Positions 8,708 through 18,548 of a stretch of DNA of 64,000 nucleotides are shown here, piece after piece. The notes under the pieces are model-generated. The model searched no databases. It was not told where the DNA came from and worked only from the letters and a program-made list of their open reading frames with translations. The translations under genes and the position numbers were made by a program. The DNA lies in the NCBI RefSeq assembly GCF_022869005.1, contig NZ_JALIEA010000016.1, positions 106,054-170,053 of the forward strand, read 5' to 3'. The number at the start of each line of letters is the position of its first letter. Position 1 is the first letter of the stretch. This DNA is from Corynebacterium kalidii. GTDB lineage: Bacteria > Actinomycetota > Actinomycetes > Mycobacteriales > Mycobacteriaceae.

Positions 8708-11359
8708 ATGTTCGAGAGGTTCACCGACCGTGCGCGACGGGTCGTCGTCCTGGCGCAGGAAGAAGCCCGCGCGCTCAACCACAACTACATCGGCACCGAG
8801 CACATCCTGCTGGGGCTGATCCACGAGGGTGAGGGCGTCGCCGCCAAGGCTCTCGAATCCATGGGCATTTCCCTGGAGGCGGTGCGTACCGAGGTCGAGG
8901 ACATCATCGGCACCGGTGGGCACCCGCCGAGCGGGTACATCCCCTTCACCCCCCGGGCCAAGAAGGTCCTGGAGCTCGCCCTGCGCGAGGCGCTGCAGCT
9001 CGGCCACAAGTACATCGGCACCGAGCACATCCTGCTCGGGCTCATCCGCGAGGGCGAGGGCGTGGCCGCACAGGTGCTGGTCAAGCTCGGCGCCGACCTG
9101 TCCCGGGTGCGTCAGCAGGTCATCCAGCTGCTCTCCGGTTACGAGGGCACCGAGCCGGAGGCGGCTCCGGACGAGCCCGCCACCGCGGGTGTCGGTTCGT
9201 CCTCGGACTCCGCGTCGGCCGGTAAGCCGGGCCAGAAGTCCAACTCGCTGGTCCTGGACCAGTTCGGGCGCAACCTGACCCAGGCGGCCAAGGACGGCAA
9301 GCTGGATCCGGTCGTCGGCCGTGAGAAGGAGGTCGAGCGCATCATGCAGGTGCTCTCGCGCCGCACGAAGAACAACCCCGTTCTCATCGGTGAGCCCGGC
9401 GTGGGCAAGACCGCCGTCGTCGAGGGGCTCGCGCTGGACATCGTCAACGGCAAGGTGCCCGAGACCCTCAAGGACAAGCAGCTCTACTCGCTGGACCTGG
9501 GGTCACTGGTCGCCGGTTCCCGGTACCGCGGTGACTTCGAGGAGCGCCTGAAGAAGGTCCTCAAGGAGATCAACCAGCGCGGCGACATCATCCTGTTCAT
9601 CGACGAGATCCACACCCTCGTCGGCGCGGGTGCCGCCGAGGGGGCGATCGACGCCGCCAGCATCCTGAAGCCGAAGCTGGCCCGCGGCGAGCTGCAGACC
9701 ATCGGTGCGACGACCCTGGACGAGTACCGCAAGCACATCGAGAAGGACGCCGCCCTCGAGCGTCGTTTCCAGCCGGTGCAGGTGCCGGAGCCGAGCGCCG
9801 AGATGACGATCGAGATCCTCAAGGGTCTCCGTGACCGCTACGAGGCGCACCACCGGGTCTCCATCACCGACGGCGCCCTCGCGGCCGCCGCCCGGCTGTC
9901 GGACCGCTACATCAACGACCGGTTCCTGCCGGACAAGGCCGTCGACCTCATCGACGAGGCCGGTGCGCGCATGCGGATCAAGCGCATGACCGCCCCGAAG
10001 GCGATCCAGGACGTCGACGACCGGATCGCCGAGGTCCGTCGGGCCAAGGAAGCGGCCATCGACGACCAGGACTTCGAGAAGGCGGCCTCCCTGCGCGACG
10101 ACGAGCGCAAGCTCACCGAGGAGCGTGCGGAGAAGGAGAAGCAGTGGCGCGCCGGTGAACTCGACGACGTCGCCGAGGTCGGCGAGGAGCAGATCGCCGA
10201 GGTGCTGGGCACCTGGACCGGTATCCCGGTCGTCCGCCTCACCGAGGAGGAGTCCACCCGGCTGCTGCACATGGAGGATGAGCTGCACAAGCGGATCATC
10301 GGCCAGGAGGACGCGGTCAAGGCGGTCTCCCGGGCGATCCGTCGTACCCGCGCGGGGTTGAAGGACCCGAAGCGTCCGAGCGGTTCGTTCATCTTCGCCG
10401 GCCCGTCCGGTGTCGGTAAGACCGAGCTGTCGAAGGCGCTGGCGGAGTTCCTCTTCGGCGACGACGACTCGCTGATCCAGATCGACATGGGCGAGTTCCA
10501 CGACAAGTTCACCGCGTCGCGTCTGTTTGGTGCACCCCCCGGATACGTCGGCTACGACGAGGGCGGCCAGCTGACCGAGAAGGTCCGTCGCAAGCCGTTC
10601 TCCGTGGTCCTCTTCGACGAGATAGAGAAGGCGCACTCGGAGATCTACAACACCCTGCTGCAGGTCCTCGAGGACGGTCGTCTCACCGACGGCCAGGGCC
10701 GGATGGTGGACTTCAAGAACACCGTCCTGATCTTCACCTCGAACCTGGGCACCAGGGACATCTCCAAGGCCGTGGGCATGGGCTTCTCCGGTGCCGGTGA
10801 GGCAGACGAGGAGGCCCAGTACGACCGGATGAAGTCGAAGGTCAACGACGAGCTGAAGAAGCACTTCCGCCCGGAGTTCCTCAACCGTATCGACGACATC
10901 GTGGTCTTCCACCAGCTGACCCGTGAGCAGATCGTCCAGATGGTCGACCTGCTGACCGGTCGGGTGCGTAAGGCACTGGCGGAGAAGGACATGGGCCTGG
11001 AGCTGTCCGAGAACGCGAAGAACCTGCTCGCCGTCCGTGGCTTCGACCCGGTGCTGGGCGCCCGTCCGCTGCGTCGGACGATCCAGCGGGAGATCGAGGA
11101 CCACCTGTCCGAGAAGATCCTGTTCGGCGAGCTGGGTGCCGGCGAGATCGTCACCGTGGACGTCGAGAACTGGGACGGCACCGGCAAGGGTGAGGGTGCG
11201 AAGTTCGTTTTCGGCTCCCGTCCGAAGCCGCTGCCGGAGATCGCGGTAGAGCCGGGTGTCGACGCCGGGGACGCGCAGGAGAACGTCATCGAGGCGGCGA
11301 CCGACGACGGTGACCTGCCCGAGACCCAGGACGTCACCGCCGGGGAGCACCGCGACTAG
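8708..11359 (+). CDS. clpC: ClpC AAA+ unfoldase of the Clp protease
   Basis: An 883-residue Hsp100 ATPase that unfolds substrates for ClpP1P2. In order: two Clp-N repeats (residues 1-150, each with [19 protein letters not shown]), first AAA+ domain (Walker A GEPGVGKT near 228, Walker B ILFIDEIH near 294), UVR/coiled-coil region (about 430-465), second AAA+ domain (GPSGVGKTE near 565, Walker [11 protein letters not shown]) and an acidic C-terminal tail. The length suits corynebacterial ClpC (925 in C. glutamicum, 848 for mycobacterial ClpC1, as I recall). Regulation by ClgR is indicated by the upstream box. Confidence 0.97.
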   Translation: MFERFTDRARRVVVLAQEEARALNHNYIGTEHILLGLIHEGEGVAAKALESMGISLEAVRTEVEDIIGTGGHPPSGYIPFTPRAKKVLELALREALQLGHKYIGTEHILLGLIREGEGVAAQVLVKLGADLSRVRQQVIQLLSGYEGTEPEAAPDEPATAGVGSSSDSASAGKPGQKSNSLVLDQFGRNLTQAAKDGKLDPVVGREKEVERIMQVLSRRTKNNPVLIGEPGVGKTAVVEGLALDIVNGKVPETLKDKQLYSLDLGSLVAGSRYRGDFEERLKKVLKEINQRGDIILFIDEIHTLVGAGAAEGAIDAASILKPKLARGELQTIGATTLDEYRKHIEKDAALERRFQPVQVPEPSAEMTIEILKGLRDRYEAHHRVSITDGALAAAARLSDRYINDRFLPDKAVDLIDEAGARMRIKRMTAPKAIQDVDDRIAEVRRAKEAAIDDQDFEKAASLRDDERKLTEERAEKEKQWRAGELDDVAEVGEEQIAEVLGTWTGIPVVRLTEEESTRLLHMEDELHKRIIGQEDAVKAVSRAIRRTRAGLKDPKRPSGSFIFAGPSGVGKTELSKALAEFLFGDDDSLIQIDMGEFHDKFTASRLFGAPPGYVGYDEGGQLTEKVRRKPFSVVLFDEIEKAHSEIYNTLLQVLEDGRLTDGQGRMVDFKNTVLIFTSNLGTRDISKAVGMGFSGAGEADEEAQYDRMKSKVNDELKKHFRPEFLNRIDDIVVFHQLTREQIVQMVDLLTGRVRKALAEKDMGLELSENAKNLLAVRGFDPVLGARPLRRTIQREIEDHLSEKILFGELGAGEIVTVDVENWDGTGKGEGAKFVFGSRPKPLPEIAVEPGVDAGDAQENVIEAATDDGDLPETQDVTAGEHRD

Positions 11360-11378
11360 CTCCCGGGGCTGGACCACA

Positions 11379-11444
11379 CAGGGCGCCGGTCCCGGCGGCC
11401 CGTTACCGGGGTAACCGGTACCGTGCCGTCGGGCCGGCGCCCTG
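11379..11444. terminator. Bidirectional terminator between clpC and mutY
   Basis: A perfect 11-bp inverted repeat CAGGGCGCCGG/CCGGCGCCCTG (11379-11389 and 11434-11444) encloses a second perfect hairpin, GTTACC-GG-GGTAAC (11402-11415). The right arm lies inside the end of mutY. Convergent genes and nested stems suggest shared termination. Confidence 0.55.
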
Positions 11445-12410
11445 CTGCGTCACGAGTCCGTCGGCGACCAGCGAGGTCAGTGCGCGGGCCCGCTGGTCGG
11501 CGTCCTCACTGGTGGCGGTGAGGTCGTCGGCGGTGACCTCGGTGGTGCCGTCGGCGCGCAGGATCGCCATGATCCGGCCGCGCACCTGGCGGTCGGTGCC
11601 CTCGAACTTCTGGACCCTCTTCTTCGCCGCGGCGGACTCCGCCGCACTGGGGGCGGGGCGCCCGAGGGCGACCCAGCGGCAACGGTCCGACACCGGGCAG
11701 GCGTCGCACCGCGGGGACCGTGCGGTGCAGACCGTGGCACCGAGCTCCATCAGCGACGCGCACATCCCCAGCGCCTCCCCGTGGGCCCGTGGGTCGTGCC
11801 GCGGATTGCGGTACCCGCGCTTGAGCAGCGCAGGGTCCTCGTCGACCCAGGGCATCAGGTCGGCGACGTCGGCCAGGTCCCCCGCCTTCGCCGGGCCCTG
11901 CAGGAACTCGCCGCGGGCGAGACGACGCTGGACACGGCGGACGTTCGTGTCGACGACCGGTACCGCCCGGCCGAAGGCGAAGGCGGCGACGGCGCGGGCG
12001 GTGTAGTCGCCGATTCCGGGCAGCGCGACCAGCTCGGCCACGGTGTCCGGGACCTGTCCGCCATGCTCGGCGACGACGGCACGTGCGCACTCGCGTAGCC
12101 GCAGTGCACGCCGCGGGTAGCCGAGGTTCGCCCAGGCGCGCAGGATGTCGTCGGTGGGGGCCTCGGCCAGGTCGGCGGGGGTCGGCCACCGCTCCAACCA
12201 GGCGGTCCAGAGGGGGATCACCCGGGCGACGGGGGTCTGCTGGGACATGATCTCGCTGAGCAGGACGGCCCACGGGGTGGTGTCCGGGTCCCGCCACGGT
12301 AGGTCGCGGGCATGGTCGTCGTACCACCGGTTGAGCACCGACCCCAGTGAGGCCGGACTGTCGGTGGGCGTAGGCGTCGCCTGGTTGTCGGGGGTCGTCA
12401 CGGTGTCCAC
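11403..12410 (-). CDS. mutY: A/G-specific adenine DNA glycosylase MutY
   Basis: A 335-residue base-excision enzyme that removes adenine opposite 8-oxoguanine. The catalytic Glu is in SEIMSQQTPVARV, the helix-hairpin-helix is ALPGIGDYTARAVAAFAFG, the catalytic Asp is in VDTNVRRVQRR, and the 4Fe-4S cluster cysteines (C-X6-C-X2-C-X5-C) are in CTARSPRCDACPVSDRC. The C-terminal region after the cluster is short, so the usual NUDIX-like 8-oxoG recognition domain is reduced, replaced by a winged-helix-like segment. Start GTG at 12410; a GTG at 12401 is an alternative. It is the orthologue of Rv3589 by position. Confidence 0.93.
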   Translation of the reverse strand: MDTVTTPDNQATPTPTDSPASLGSVLNRWYDDHARDLPWRDPDTTPWAVLLSEIMSQQTPVARVIPLWTAWLERWPTPADLAEAPTDDILRAWANLGYPRRALRLRECARAVVAEHGGQVPDTVAELVALPGIGDYTARAVAAFAFGRAVPVVDTNVRRVQRRLARGEFLQGPAKAGDLADVADLMPWVDEDPALLKRGYRNPRHDPRAHGEALGMCASLMELGATVCTARSPRCDACPVSDRCRWVALGRPAPSAAESAAAKKRVQKFEGTDRQVRGRIMAILRADGTTEVTADDLTATSEDADQRARALTSLVADGLVTQQGAGPTARYRLPR

Positions 12411-12470
12411 TGGACCCTACTGTGCCGTACGGACGGGCGTGCGGCAAAAGGCGGTGGCAGAATAGTCGGC

Positions 12471-13169
12471 ATGACTTCTGACCACACCACTGCGAACGGC
12501 GGCACTGCCGGATACGGCGACGGCGACCGGGGCCACCTGACCCCCCAGGAGGCCGTCGAGCTGCTGATGGCGGGCAACCGCCGCTTCATGGACGAGGACT
12601 CCGCGCACCCGAACCAGGACCGCGGACGGCGCGAGCTGCTCACCGGCGGCCAGCGTCCCAACGCGGTCGTCCTCGCATGTTCGGACTCCCGTGTCCCCGT
12701 GGAGATCGTCTTCGACCAGGGCCTCGGCGACCTCTTCGTGATCCGTACCGCCGGGGAGATCACCGACCTGTCGGTGCTGGCCTCCCTGGAGTTCGCGGTG
12801 GTGTCCCTGGGTGTCCCGTTGGTCGTGGTGCTCGGGCACGAGAGTTGTGGTGCGGTCGCGGCCGCACAGACCGCACTGGCCACCGGCAGCATGCCCCCGG
12901 GGTTCCAGCGCGTGCTCGTCGAGAAGGTCACCCCGTCACTGCTGGCGGCCCGGTCGCAGGGCGCGGACACCGGGGAGGACTTCGAGAAGCACCATGTCGT
13001 GGAGATCGCCAACCACATCGTCGACCGTTCACCCGGGATCATGGAGCGACTCCGCGAGGGGCTCTGCGGTGTGGTCGGCATGCGGTACCGCCTGTCGGAT
13101 GGCCTGGCGGAGCCCGTCGCCAGCTACGGGCTCGACATCGACGGGGTCCCCGCCACCGAGGTTCACTGA
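12471..13169 (+). CDS. Beta-class carbonic anhydrase
   Basis: A 232-residue zinc enzyme interconverting CO2 and bicarbonate. The zinc ligands are Cys in LACSDSRVPVEIVFDQG, with the Asp-Arg dyad, and His/Cys in VLGHESCGAVAAA. Beta-CAs supply bicarbonate for carboxylases. It is the positional equivalent of mycobacterial CanB (Rv3588c). It is divergent from mutY with a 60-bp intergenic gap. The ATG follows GAATAGTCGGC, perhaps a poor leaderless -10. Confidence 0.95.
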   Translation: MTSDHTTANGGTAGYGDGDRGHLTPQEAVELLMAGNRRFMDEDSAHPNQDRGRRELLTGGQRPNAVVLACSDSRVPVEIVFDQGLGDLFVIRTAGEITDLSVLASLEFAVVSLGVPLVVVLGHESCGAVAAAQTALATGSMPPGFQRVLVEKVTPSLLAARSQGADTGEDFEKHHVVEIANHIVDRSPGIMERLREGLCGVVGMRYRLSDGLAEPVASYGLDIDGVPATEVH

Positions 13170-13171
13170 CG

Positions 13172-13230
13172 GCCGTGTCTGACCGCCGTGTCTGACGGGG
13201 TGTCACGACGTCGGGGTGTCATGACGTCAT
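13172..13230. repeat. Two nested tandem repeats upstream of a membrane protein gene
   Basis: GCCGTGTCTGAC occurs twice (13172-13183 and 13185-13196). It is followed by a 16-bp unit twice in tandem with one mismatch (13197-13212 and 13213-13228). The second copy ends in the perfect palindrome ATGACGTCAT (13221-13230). This sits directly upstream of the TACACT -10 of the next gene and may be an operator. Confidence 0.6.
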
Positions 13231-13260
13231 GGCGTCGTCGGTGCTGGTTACACTGGTTGT

Positions 13261-13977
13261 GTGAGTCAGCGTAATGATCCCCGGCCGTTGCCCCCGGAAA
13301 TCTACCAGCGCCGTCGTATCACGGCGGTGGTGGTTCTGGTCGTGGTCGTCGCGTTGTTGTGGTGGGTCATCAGTTCGCTGACCGGAGGGGACGACGCCCA
13401 GGACCAGGTCGCGCAGACCTCGGAGTCCACCGCCGCGACGACGGCGGGGTCGACGGCGGCGGCGTCGGGGTCGGCCGAGAGCAGTGCGACCTCGACGGAG
13501 GCGTCCCGGTTGGCCTCCCCGTCGGCGTCGGCTGAGCCTTCGGAGCCCCGTGGGGTGCCTGACGAGGTCGCGTCGAAGACGACGTGCGAGCTCGACGACC
13601 TCCAGCTGTCCGTGCGTCCCGGGGCCCCGACGTTCCGCGACGGCCAGCAGCCGAACTTCTTCCTGGAGGTCACCAACCCCACGTCCGGGGAGTGCGACAT
13701 CGACCTGGGGGAGAATGAGCTGAAGTTCGAGGTCTTCACCATGGACTCCGGGTACACCCGGGTCTGGGGTGACACCGACTGCAACTCGCCGACGTCGACC
13801 GGGCGGCTGCGGCTGGACGCGGACCAGTCCCGCACCTTCGAGATGACCGCATGGTCGCGCACCACTTCCTCCCCGGGTTCCTGTGCGGACCGTCAGCCCG
13901 TCGGTAGCGGCGCGTACATGGTCTACGGCCACATCGGTGACAATACCTCGGAGTCGCAGACGTTCAACCTCGCGTGA
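13261..13977 (+). CDS. Membrane-anchored secreted protein, Rv3587c-like position
   Basis: A 238-residue protein with a short cytosolic N-terminus (MSQRNDPRPLPPEIYQRRR), one transmembrane anchor (about residues 21-41) and a serine/alanine/threonine-rich linker. An extracellular domain of about 125 residues follows with four cysteines (TTCELDD, GECDID, TDCNSP, GSCADR) that could form two disulfides. The beta-rich pattern suggests a small beta-sandwich. Start GTG at 13261 with TACACT six bases upstream (leaderless). It occupies the place of mycobacterial Rv3587c between carbonic anhydrase and radA. The function is unknown. It overlaps the radA end by 14 bp. Confidence 0.8.
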   Translation: MSQRNDPRPLPPEIYQRRRITAVVVLVVVVALLWWVISSLTGGDDAQDQVAQTSESTAATTAGSTAAASGSAESSATSTEASRLASPSASAEPSEPRGVPDEVASKTTCELDDLQLSVRPGAPTFRDGQQPNFFLEVTNPTSGECDIDLGENELKFEVFTMDSGYTRVWGDTDCNSPTSTGRLRLDADQSRTFEMTAWSRTTSSPGSCADRQPVGSGAYMVYGHIGDNTSESQTFNLA

Positions 13978-15358
13978 GGCCGATCTTCGCCACCGCCTCC
14001 TGCACGGTCCCCACGGCGATGACCCGGAGGCCCGCGGGCGGGGTGGTGCGGTCGGCACCCCGGGTGGAGTCGGGGACGACCGCGGTGGTGAACCCCAGCC
14101 GACGCGCCTCCGCCAGGCGCAGGCGCAGGTCCGGGACCCGGCGTACCTCCCCGCCCAGGCCCACTTCGCCCACGGCCACCAGTCCGGTCGGCAGGGCCGT
14201 CCCGGAGGCGGTCGAGGCCAGGGCCAGGGCGAGGGCCAGGTCCGCACCCGGCTCGTTGATCTTCATCCCGCCGACCGTCGCCGCGTAGACCTCGTGGCCC
14301 ATCAGGTCGACCCCGGCACGTTTGGCGAGCACGGCCAGGACGACGGCGACACGGCTGGCGTCGATACCGGTGACCACCCGCCGCGGCGTGTGCATCTGGG
14401 TCTCCAGGGCGAGGGTCTGGATCTCGCCGAGCATCGGCCGCCGGCCGTCCATCAGCACCGTCACGGCCGTTCCCGCCACCGGTTCGTCCCGGTGGTGCAG
14501 GAACAGCCCGGACGGGTCGGCGACGGCGCGGATGCCGTCGGAGGTCTGCTCGAAGCACCCGACCTCGTCCGTCGCCCCGAAGCGGTTCTTCTGGCCGCGC
14601 AGGAAACGCAGTGAGCTGCGCCGGTCGCCCTCGAAGTTGAGGACCACGTCCACGAGGTGTTCGACGGTGCGGGGGCCGGCGACATTGCCGTCCTTGGTGA
14701 CGTGCCCGACGAGCAGGACGGGGACACCCGTGGACTTCGCCAGGGTCGTCAACGTCGCGGCGACGGCGCGGGTCTGCGCCACACCGCCGGCCACGCCTTC
14801 GACACCGGAGGCGTTGAGCGTCTGCAGCGAGTCGACGATGACCAGTTCGGGCTGGACGGCGTCGATCTGCCCGAGCGCGGTCTCCAGGTCGTGCTCGGCG
14901 GCGAGGAACAGCGACGGGCAGAGCGCGCCGGTCCGTTCGGCACGGTGACGCACCTGGCCGACCGACTCCTCCGCGGTGAGGTACAGCACGCTGCGGTCCT
15001 GCCGCGCCCACCGGTTGGCGACCTCGAGCAAGAGGGTCGATTTACCGACGCCCGGCTCGCCGGCGAGCAGCACGGCACTGCCGGGGACGACACCGCCGCC
15101 GAGGACCCGGTCGAGTTCCCCGATGCCGCTGGGGCGGTGCTTGGCGATGGTGGGGTCGATGTCGGTGACCGCTCTGGCGGGTGACGTCGGGGTGAGCCCG
15201 GTCGGGGTGGAGGTCCCGGTGGTGGGGGCACCGAGGGCGTCCATGGTTCCCCACTCGTGGCAGGAGGGGCAGCGGCCCACCCATTTGGACACCTGGTGGC
15301 CACAGGATGAGCAGCCGTAGGTGCTACGGGTTTTGCGGTTCGTGGTTTTCGTGGCCAT
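13964..15358 (-). CDS. radA: DNA repair protein RadA (Sms)
   Basis: A 464-residue RecA-like ATPase that helps process recombination intermediates. An N-terminal zinc finger (CSSCGHQVSKWVGRCPSC) precedes Walker A GEPGVGKST. The RadA-specific KNRFG motif is in RGQKNRFGATDEVG, and a Lon-protease-like C-terminal domain follows. The -10 TAGTCT lies seven bases before the ATG (leaderless). In M. tuberculosis disA is next to radA; here no disA is present and the membrane protein gene abuts directly. Confidence 0.96.
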   Translation of the reverse strand: MATKTTNRKTRSTYGCSSCGHQVSKWVGRCPSCHEWGTMDALGAPTTGTSTPTGLTPTSPARAVTDIDPTIAKHRPSGIGELDRVLGGGVVPGSAVLLAGEPGVGKSTLLLEVANRWARQDRSVLYLTAEESVGQVRHRAERTGALCPSLFLAAEHDLETALGQIDAVQPELVIVDSLQTLNASGVEGVAGGVAQTRAVAATLTTLAKSTGVPVLLVGHVTKDGNVAGPRTVEHLVDVVLNFEGDRRSSLRFLRGQKNRFGATDEVGCFEQTSDGIRAVADPSGLFLHHRDEPVAGTAVTVLMDGRRPMLGEIQTLALETQMHTPRRVVTGIDASRVAVVLAVLAKRAGVDLMGHEVYAATVGGMKINEPGADLALALALASTASGTALPTGLVAVGEVGLGGEVRRVPDLRLRLAEARRLGFTTAVVPDSTRGADRTTPPAGLRVIAVGTVQEAVAKIGLTRG

Positions 15359-15390
15359 GGCTCACAGACTAGTAGCGGGGTCGGACATGA

Positions 15391-15425
15391 AAAACGCGCA
15401 TCGCCCCGGGGGAGGGGGATGCGCG
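15391..15425 (-). terminator. Rho-independent terminator of lpqE
   Basis: Perfect 8-bp stem CGCGCATC/GATGCGCG (15395-15402 and 15418-15425), read on the minus strand after the lpqE stop and followed by TTTTTC (complement of 15390-15394). Confidence 0.8.
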
Positions 15426-15445
15426 CTCGGCGTCGGGGCGCGGGA

Positions 15446-16045
15446 TCAGCGGATCTCTGAGCCCTCGTGCTCGCCGTCGATGGCGTCGGCGCCTTCGCGG
15501 TTGACGCCGTCCTGGTGGCGGTAGGTCTGGCCCGCGTCGGCGTACCAGGCCACGATCGGTGCGTTGACCTCGATGTCGCCGTTGTCGAAGGTGAAGGTCA
15601 CCGTGCGGGCGGCGCCGTTGTAGAAGTTCTCGCCCTCCACCGTGGTCTCCAGGTACTGGGTGCAACCCACGGTGGCGTCGGACGGGTTCATCTCCGCGAT
15701 GGCGGCCGACGAGTCGGCGACCACCGAGCAGTCCGGGGCGAGGGTGACCCTCTTGCCGAGGTCCACCGACGCGTCCTGCACCGACACGCTCTGCAGGGTG
15801 ACGTCCTCGCCGTCGATGCCCTGGTTGGAGGCGTTGAACTTCAGTGCGACCGAGTTGTCCTCCTGGGTGACCAGGGTGACGTCCCGGACGACGGCGTCGC
15901 CGAGTTCGCCGTTCGTCCCGTTGACCGCGGCGACCTGGTTGGCGGTCTGGGAGACCTGGCCCGCACCGCAGGCGGACAGGGCCAGGGCCGCGCAACCGGC
16001 GGTGACGGCGAGCAGCCGACGAGCGGCGGGCTTCCGGTTCTTCAC
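15446..16045 (-). CDS. lpqE: LpqE-like secreted lipoprotein
   Basis: A 199-residue exported lipoprotein. The signal peptide MKNRKPAARRLLAVTAG runs to the lipobox LSAC, so Cys would be lipidated. The mature part is beta-rich (VVRDVTLVTQEDNSVALKFN) and lacks catalytic motifs, as for the actinobacterial LpqE family. Position beside radA and carD matches Rv3584. The ATG has GGAGGAGAACC upstream. The molecular role is not known. Confidence 0.85.
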   Translation of the reverse strand: MKNRKPAARRLLAVTAGCAALALSACGAGQVSQTANQVAAVNGTNGELGDAVVRDVTLVTQEDNSVALKFNASNQGIDGEDVTLQSVSVQDASVDLGKRVTLAPDCSVVADSSAAIAEMNPSDATVGCTQYLETTVEGENFYNGAARTVTFTFDNGDIEVNAPIVAWYADAGQTYRHQDGVNREGADAIDGEHEGSEIR

Positions 16046-16318
16046 TGTGGTTCTCCTCCATCTGAGCCCCGTCCGGGGCCGTCAACTGCAGATGATATGT
16101 CCCGACACGTGTCAGGGCGGCGGGTTTCGTCGAGTCCACATTAACCCCTCAGGGGGCAGGACACCTAGTTCGCCCCACCCCTGATGGGCCCATACGGGGT
16201 GGACTGGGGCGGGCTGGGGTGGGGTTGAGGTCGGGTCGGGACGGATCGGACAGCGTGACCGGCACAGGAGTGCAGGTATGCGGCGAGGGCAGGTGCGGGG
16301 GTGCTAAACTGGCTCGTC

Positions 16319-16909
16319 ATGGAGTTCAACATCGGGGACGTCGTCGTTTACCCCCACCACGGTGCAGCAGTGATCGAGGGAATTGAGCAGCGCGTTTTCA
16401 AGGGGGAGCCGGTCGACTACCTCGTGCTCCGGGTGAACCAGGGGGATCTGCTCGTCCGCGTGCCCGCAGCCAACGCCGAGACGGTGGGCGTCCGCGATGT
16501 CGTGGGTGAGGAAGGCCTGCTCAAGGTGTTCTCCGTCCTGCGTGAGACCGACGTGGAGGAGGCCGGCAACTGGTCCCGCCGCTACAAGGCGAACCAGGAG
16601 CGACTGGCGTCCGGTGACGTGAACCGTGTCGCCGAGGTCGTCCGTGACCTGTGGCGTCGTGACCAGGACCGTGGCCTGTCCGCCGGCGAGAAGCGCATGC
16701 TGGCCAAGGCGCGTCTGGTGCTCGTCGGCGAGTTGGCGCTGGCCGAGGGGGTGGACGACGAGAAGGCGGACGCCACCGTCCGCACGATGGAGGAGACCAT
16801 CGTGCGGCACCGTGAGGAGTCCGCCGCCCGTCGTGCCGCCGGTGTCGCCGAGGAGGATGCGCCGCAGTCCGTCGATCTCGACGACGAGCTCGGCGAAGAC
16901 GAGGACTGA
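16319..16909 (+). CDS. carD: CarD-type RNA polymerase-binding transcription regulator
   Basis: A 196-residue essential-type regulator that binds the RNA polymerase beta subunit through an N-terminal Tudor-like domain ([21 protein letters not shown]) and stabilises open promoter complexes through a C-terminal helical DNA-binding domain ([20 protein letters not shown]). An acidic tail of about 30 residues extends beyond the mycobacterial length of 162. The -10 TAAACT (16305-16310) lies eight bases before the ATG (leaderless). ispD follows after 5 bp, so an operon carD-ispD-ispF is likely, as in M. tuberculosis. Confidence 0.95.
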   Translation: MEFNIGDVVVYPHHGAAVIEGIEQRVFKGEPVDYLVLRVNQGDLLVRVPAANAETVGVRDVVGEEGLLKVFSVLRETDVEEAGNWSRRYKANQERLASGDVNRVAEVVRDLWRRDQDRGLSAGEKRMLAKARLVLVGELALAEGVDDEKADATVRTMEETIVRHREESAARRAAGVAEEDAPQSVDLDDELGEDED

Positions 16910-16914
16910 CTCCG

Positions 16915-17811
16915 GTGACCGGGCCAGGGGACGTGGCCGTGGACAGTCCTGACCGGGTCGTGGCCGTCGTGGCGGCGGCCGGTAGCGGGACCCGGCTGGG
17001 GGAGGTCCTGCCGAAGGCGTTCGTCGAGGTCGCGGGGCGCAGCATCCTGGAGCGGTGCCTGGACGGTCTCGCCGCCTCCGCGGCGGTGGGCCACACGGTG
17101 GTGACGGTCTCCACCGACATGGCCGACCATGCGAACGCGCTGGTGGACAACCAGATCGGCCTGTGGGCACCGATGGGGGTGTCCGTGGTCCTCGGGGGCA
17201 CCGACCGCGCGGACTCCGTCCGGGCGGGCCTGGAGGCGGCGCGGGGGCGTTTCCCCGGCACCGGGGACGACCCGGATAACCCGGACGATCACGACGGCCA
17301 GGACGCAGGCACCGTGGGCGTCCTCGTCGCCGTCCACGACGCCGCCCGGTGCCTCACGCCTCCGGAGATGATCCGTGCGACGATCGCCACGGCCGCCGAG
17401 GGGGTCGCCGAGGGGACCTGGGCCGGTGTGGTGCCGGTCGTGCCGGTGACCGACACCGTCAAGGTCGTCGAGACCGAGCCCGGCGGGGCACTCGACGGCG
17501 CGGAGGTCATCCGCTCGACCCCGCAGCGCCGTACCCTGCGCGCCGCGCAGACCCCGCAGGTCTTCGCACTCGACCGGCTGCTCGCGGCGAACCGTATGCA
17601 GCAGGCGCGCGAGGAGCTGGATTCCGCGCACCCCACCGGTGAGCCTCCGTCGGCGCTGGCGCCGGTGGACGTCACCGACGACTCCTCGCTGATGGAGATG
17701 GCGGGGGAGACCGTCGTGGCGGTCGCCGGTGATCCACAGGCGTTCAAGATCACGCTGCCGGAGGACCTGGCACGGGCCCACCGGTTGGTCGGCGACGGGA
17801 GGACGGCATGA
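16915..17811 (+). CDS. ispD: 2-C-methyl-D-erythritol 4-phosphate cytidylyltransferase
   Basis: A 298-residue MEP-pathway enzyme making CDP-ME. The nucleotide-binding loop is [31 protein letters not shown] and [17 protein letters not shown] are family motifs. It is longer than usual (about 230-260) because of an acidic insert ([15 protein letters not shown]) near residues 120-137 and another near 245. Start GTG at 16915, five bases after carD. It overlaps ispF by 4 bp (ATGA). Confidence 0.93.
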   Translation: MTGPGDVAVDSPDRVVAVVAAAGSGTRLGEVLPKAFVEVAGRSILERCLDGLAASAAVGHTVVTVSTDMADHANALVDNQIGLWAPMGVSVVLGGTDRADSVRAGLEAARGRFPGTGDDPDNPDDHDGQDAGTVGVLVAVHDAARCLTPPEMIRATIATAAEGVAEGTWAGVVPVVPVTDTVKVVETEPGGALDGAEVIRSTPQRRTLRAAQTPQVFALDRLLAANRMQQAREELDSAHPTGEPPSALAPVDVTDDSSLMEMAGETVVAVAGDPQAFKITLPEDLARAHRLVGDGRTA

Positions 17812-18290
17812 TCATTCCGCGAGTAGGGGTCGCCACCGACGCCCACCAGGTGCAGGCCGGGAAACCGTGTTGGATGGCGGGCCTGTTCTTCGAGGGCGCC
17901 GACGGGTGTGAGGGGCACTCCGACGGCGATGTCGTGGCACACGCAGTCGTCGACGCCCTGCTGTCGGCGTCCGGGCTCGGCGACCTCGGTTCCTTCGTCG
18001 GGGTCGGACGTGACGAGTACGCCGGGGTCACCGGCGCCCGGCTGCTCACCGAGTGCCGGGACCTGCTGGAGTCCCACGGTTTCACCATCGGCAATGCGGC
18101 GGTGCAGATGGTCGGAAACCGCCCGAAGATGGGGCCGCGGCGGGAGGAGGCCGAACGGGTGCTCTCCGGGCATCTCGGGGCACCGGTGAGTGTCTCGGCC
18201 ACCACCACCGACCACCTGGGGTTCACCGGCCGTGGTGAAGGTGTCGCGGCGGTGGCGACCGCCGTGGTGTGGCAGGACCAGGCCTCCTAG
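17808..18290 (+). CDS. ispF: 2-C-methyl-D-erythritol 2,4-cyclodiphosphate synthase
   Basis: A 160-residue zinc enzyme that cyclises CDP-ME 2-phosphate in isoprenoid synthesis. The metal ligands are in GVATDAHQV (D-X-H) and [16 protein letters not shown], and the C-terminal motif is [22 protein letters not shown]. Length is normal. Translationally coupled to ispD. After this gene the conserved gene order is interrupted by the Tat/dioxygenase block before cysS. Confidence 0.95.
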   Translation: MIIPRVGVATDAHQVQAGKPCWMAGLFFEGADGCEGHSDGDVVAHAVVDALLSASGLGDLGSFVGVGRDEYAGVTGARLLTECRDLLESHGFTIGNAAVQMVGNRPKMGPRREEAERVLSGHLGAPVSVSATTTDHLGFTGRGEGVAAVATAVVWQDQAS

Positions 18291-18370
18291 CGTAAGGCTC
18301 AGGAGCGGGATGGGTGGGGGCCGGCCGGGTAGGAGGGGCCCTGGCCGAGGCGATGTGCCCGGAGTCGGTG

Positions 18371-18526
18371 GTGACCGGGCAGTCACCCGGCAGTGTACGG
18401 CCGGTGTCGTAGCGGCGTATACCGCGGACGGGGTACACAGGTGTCCGCGTACGGGGGACGCGCCGGGCCGCGCGGTCGACGAGAGTTGACGGGGTCACCA
18501 CCGCGGTGACGGATAGCCACCGCGGT
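18371..18526. promoter_or_regulatory. Repeat-rich promoter region of the dioxygenase-Tat operon
   Basis: Several symmetric elements lie before the dioxygenase gene: GTGAC-N6-GTCAC (18371-18386); CGCGGAC-N13-GTCCGCG (18423-18449, centres 20 bp apart, framing GGGTACAC); GTCACC-N5-GGTGAC (18494-18510); and a 10-bp direct repeat CCACCGCGGT (18498-18507 and 18517-18526). Any could bind the NarL-type regulator encoded downstream; none is proven. Confidence 0.4.
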
Positions 18527-18548
18527 CCCGCCAACCAAGGAGACCATC

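Noticed and set aside
15369..16139. 256-residue ORF overlapping lpqE in another frame
   Set aside because: Arg-rich product; lpqE has a signal peptide, lipobox, ribosome site and terminator in the other frame.
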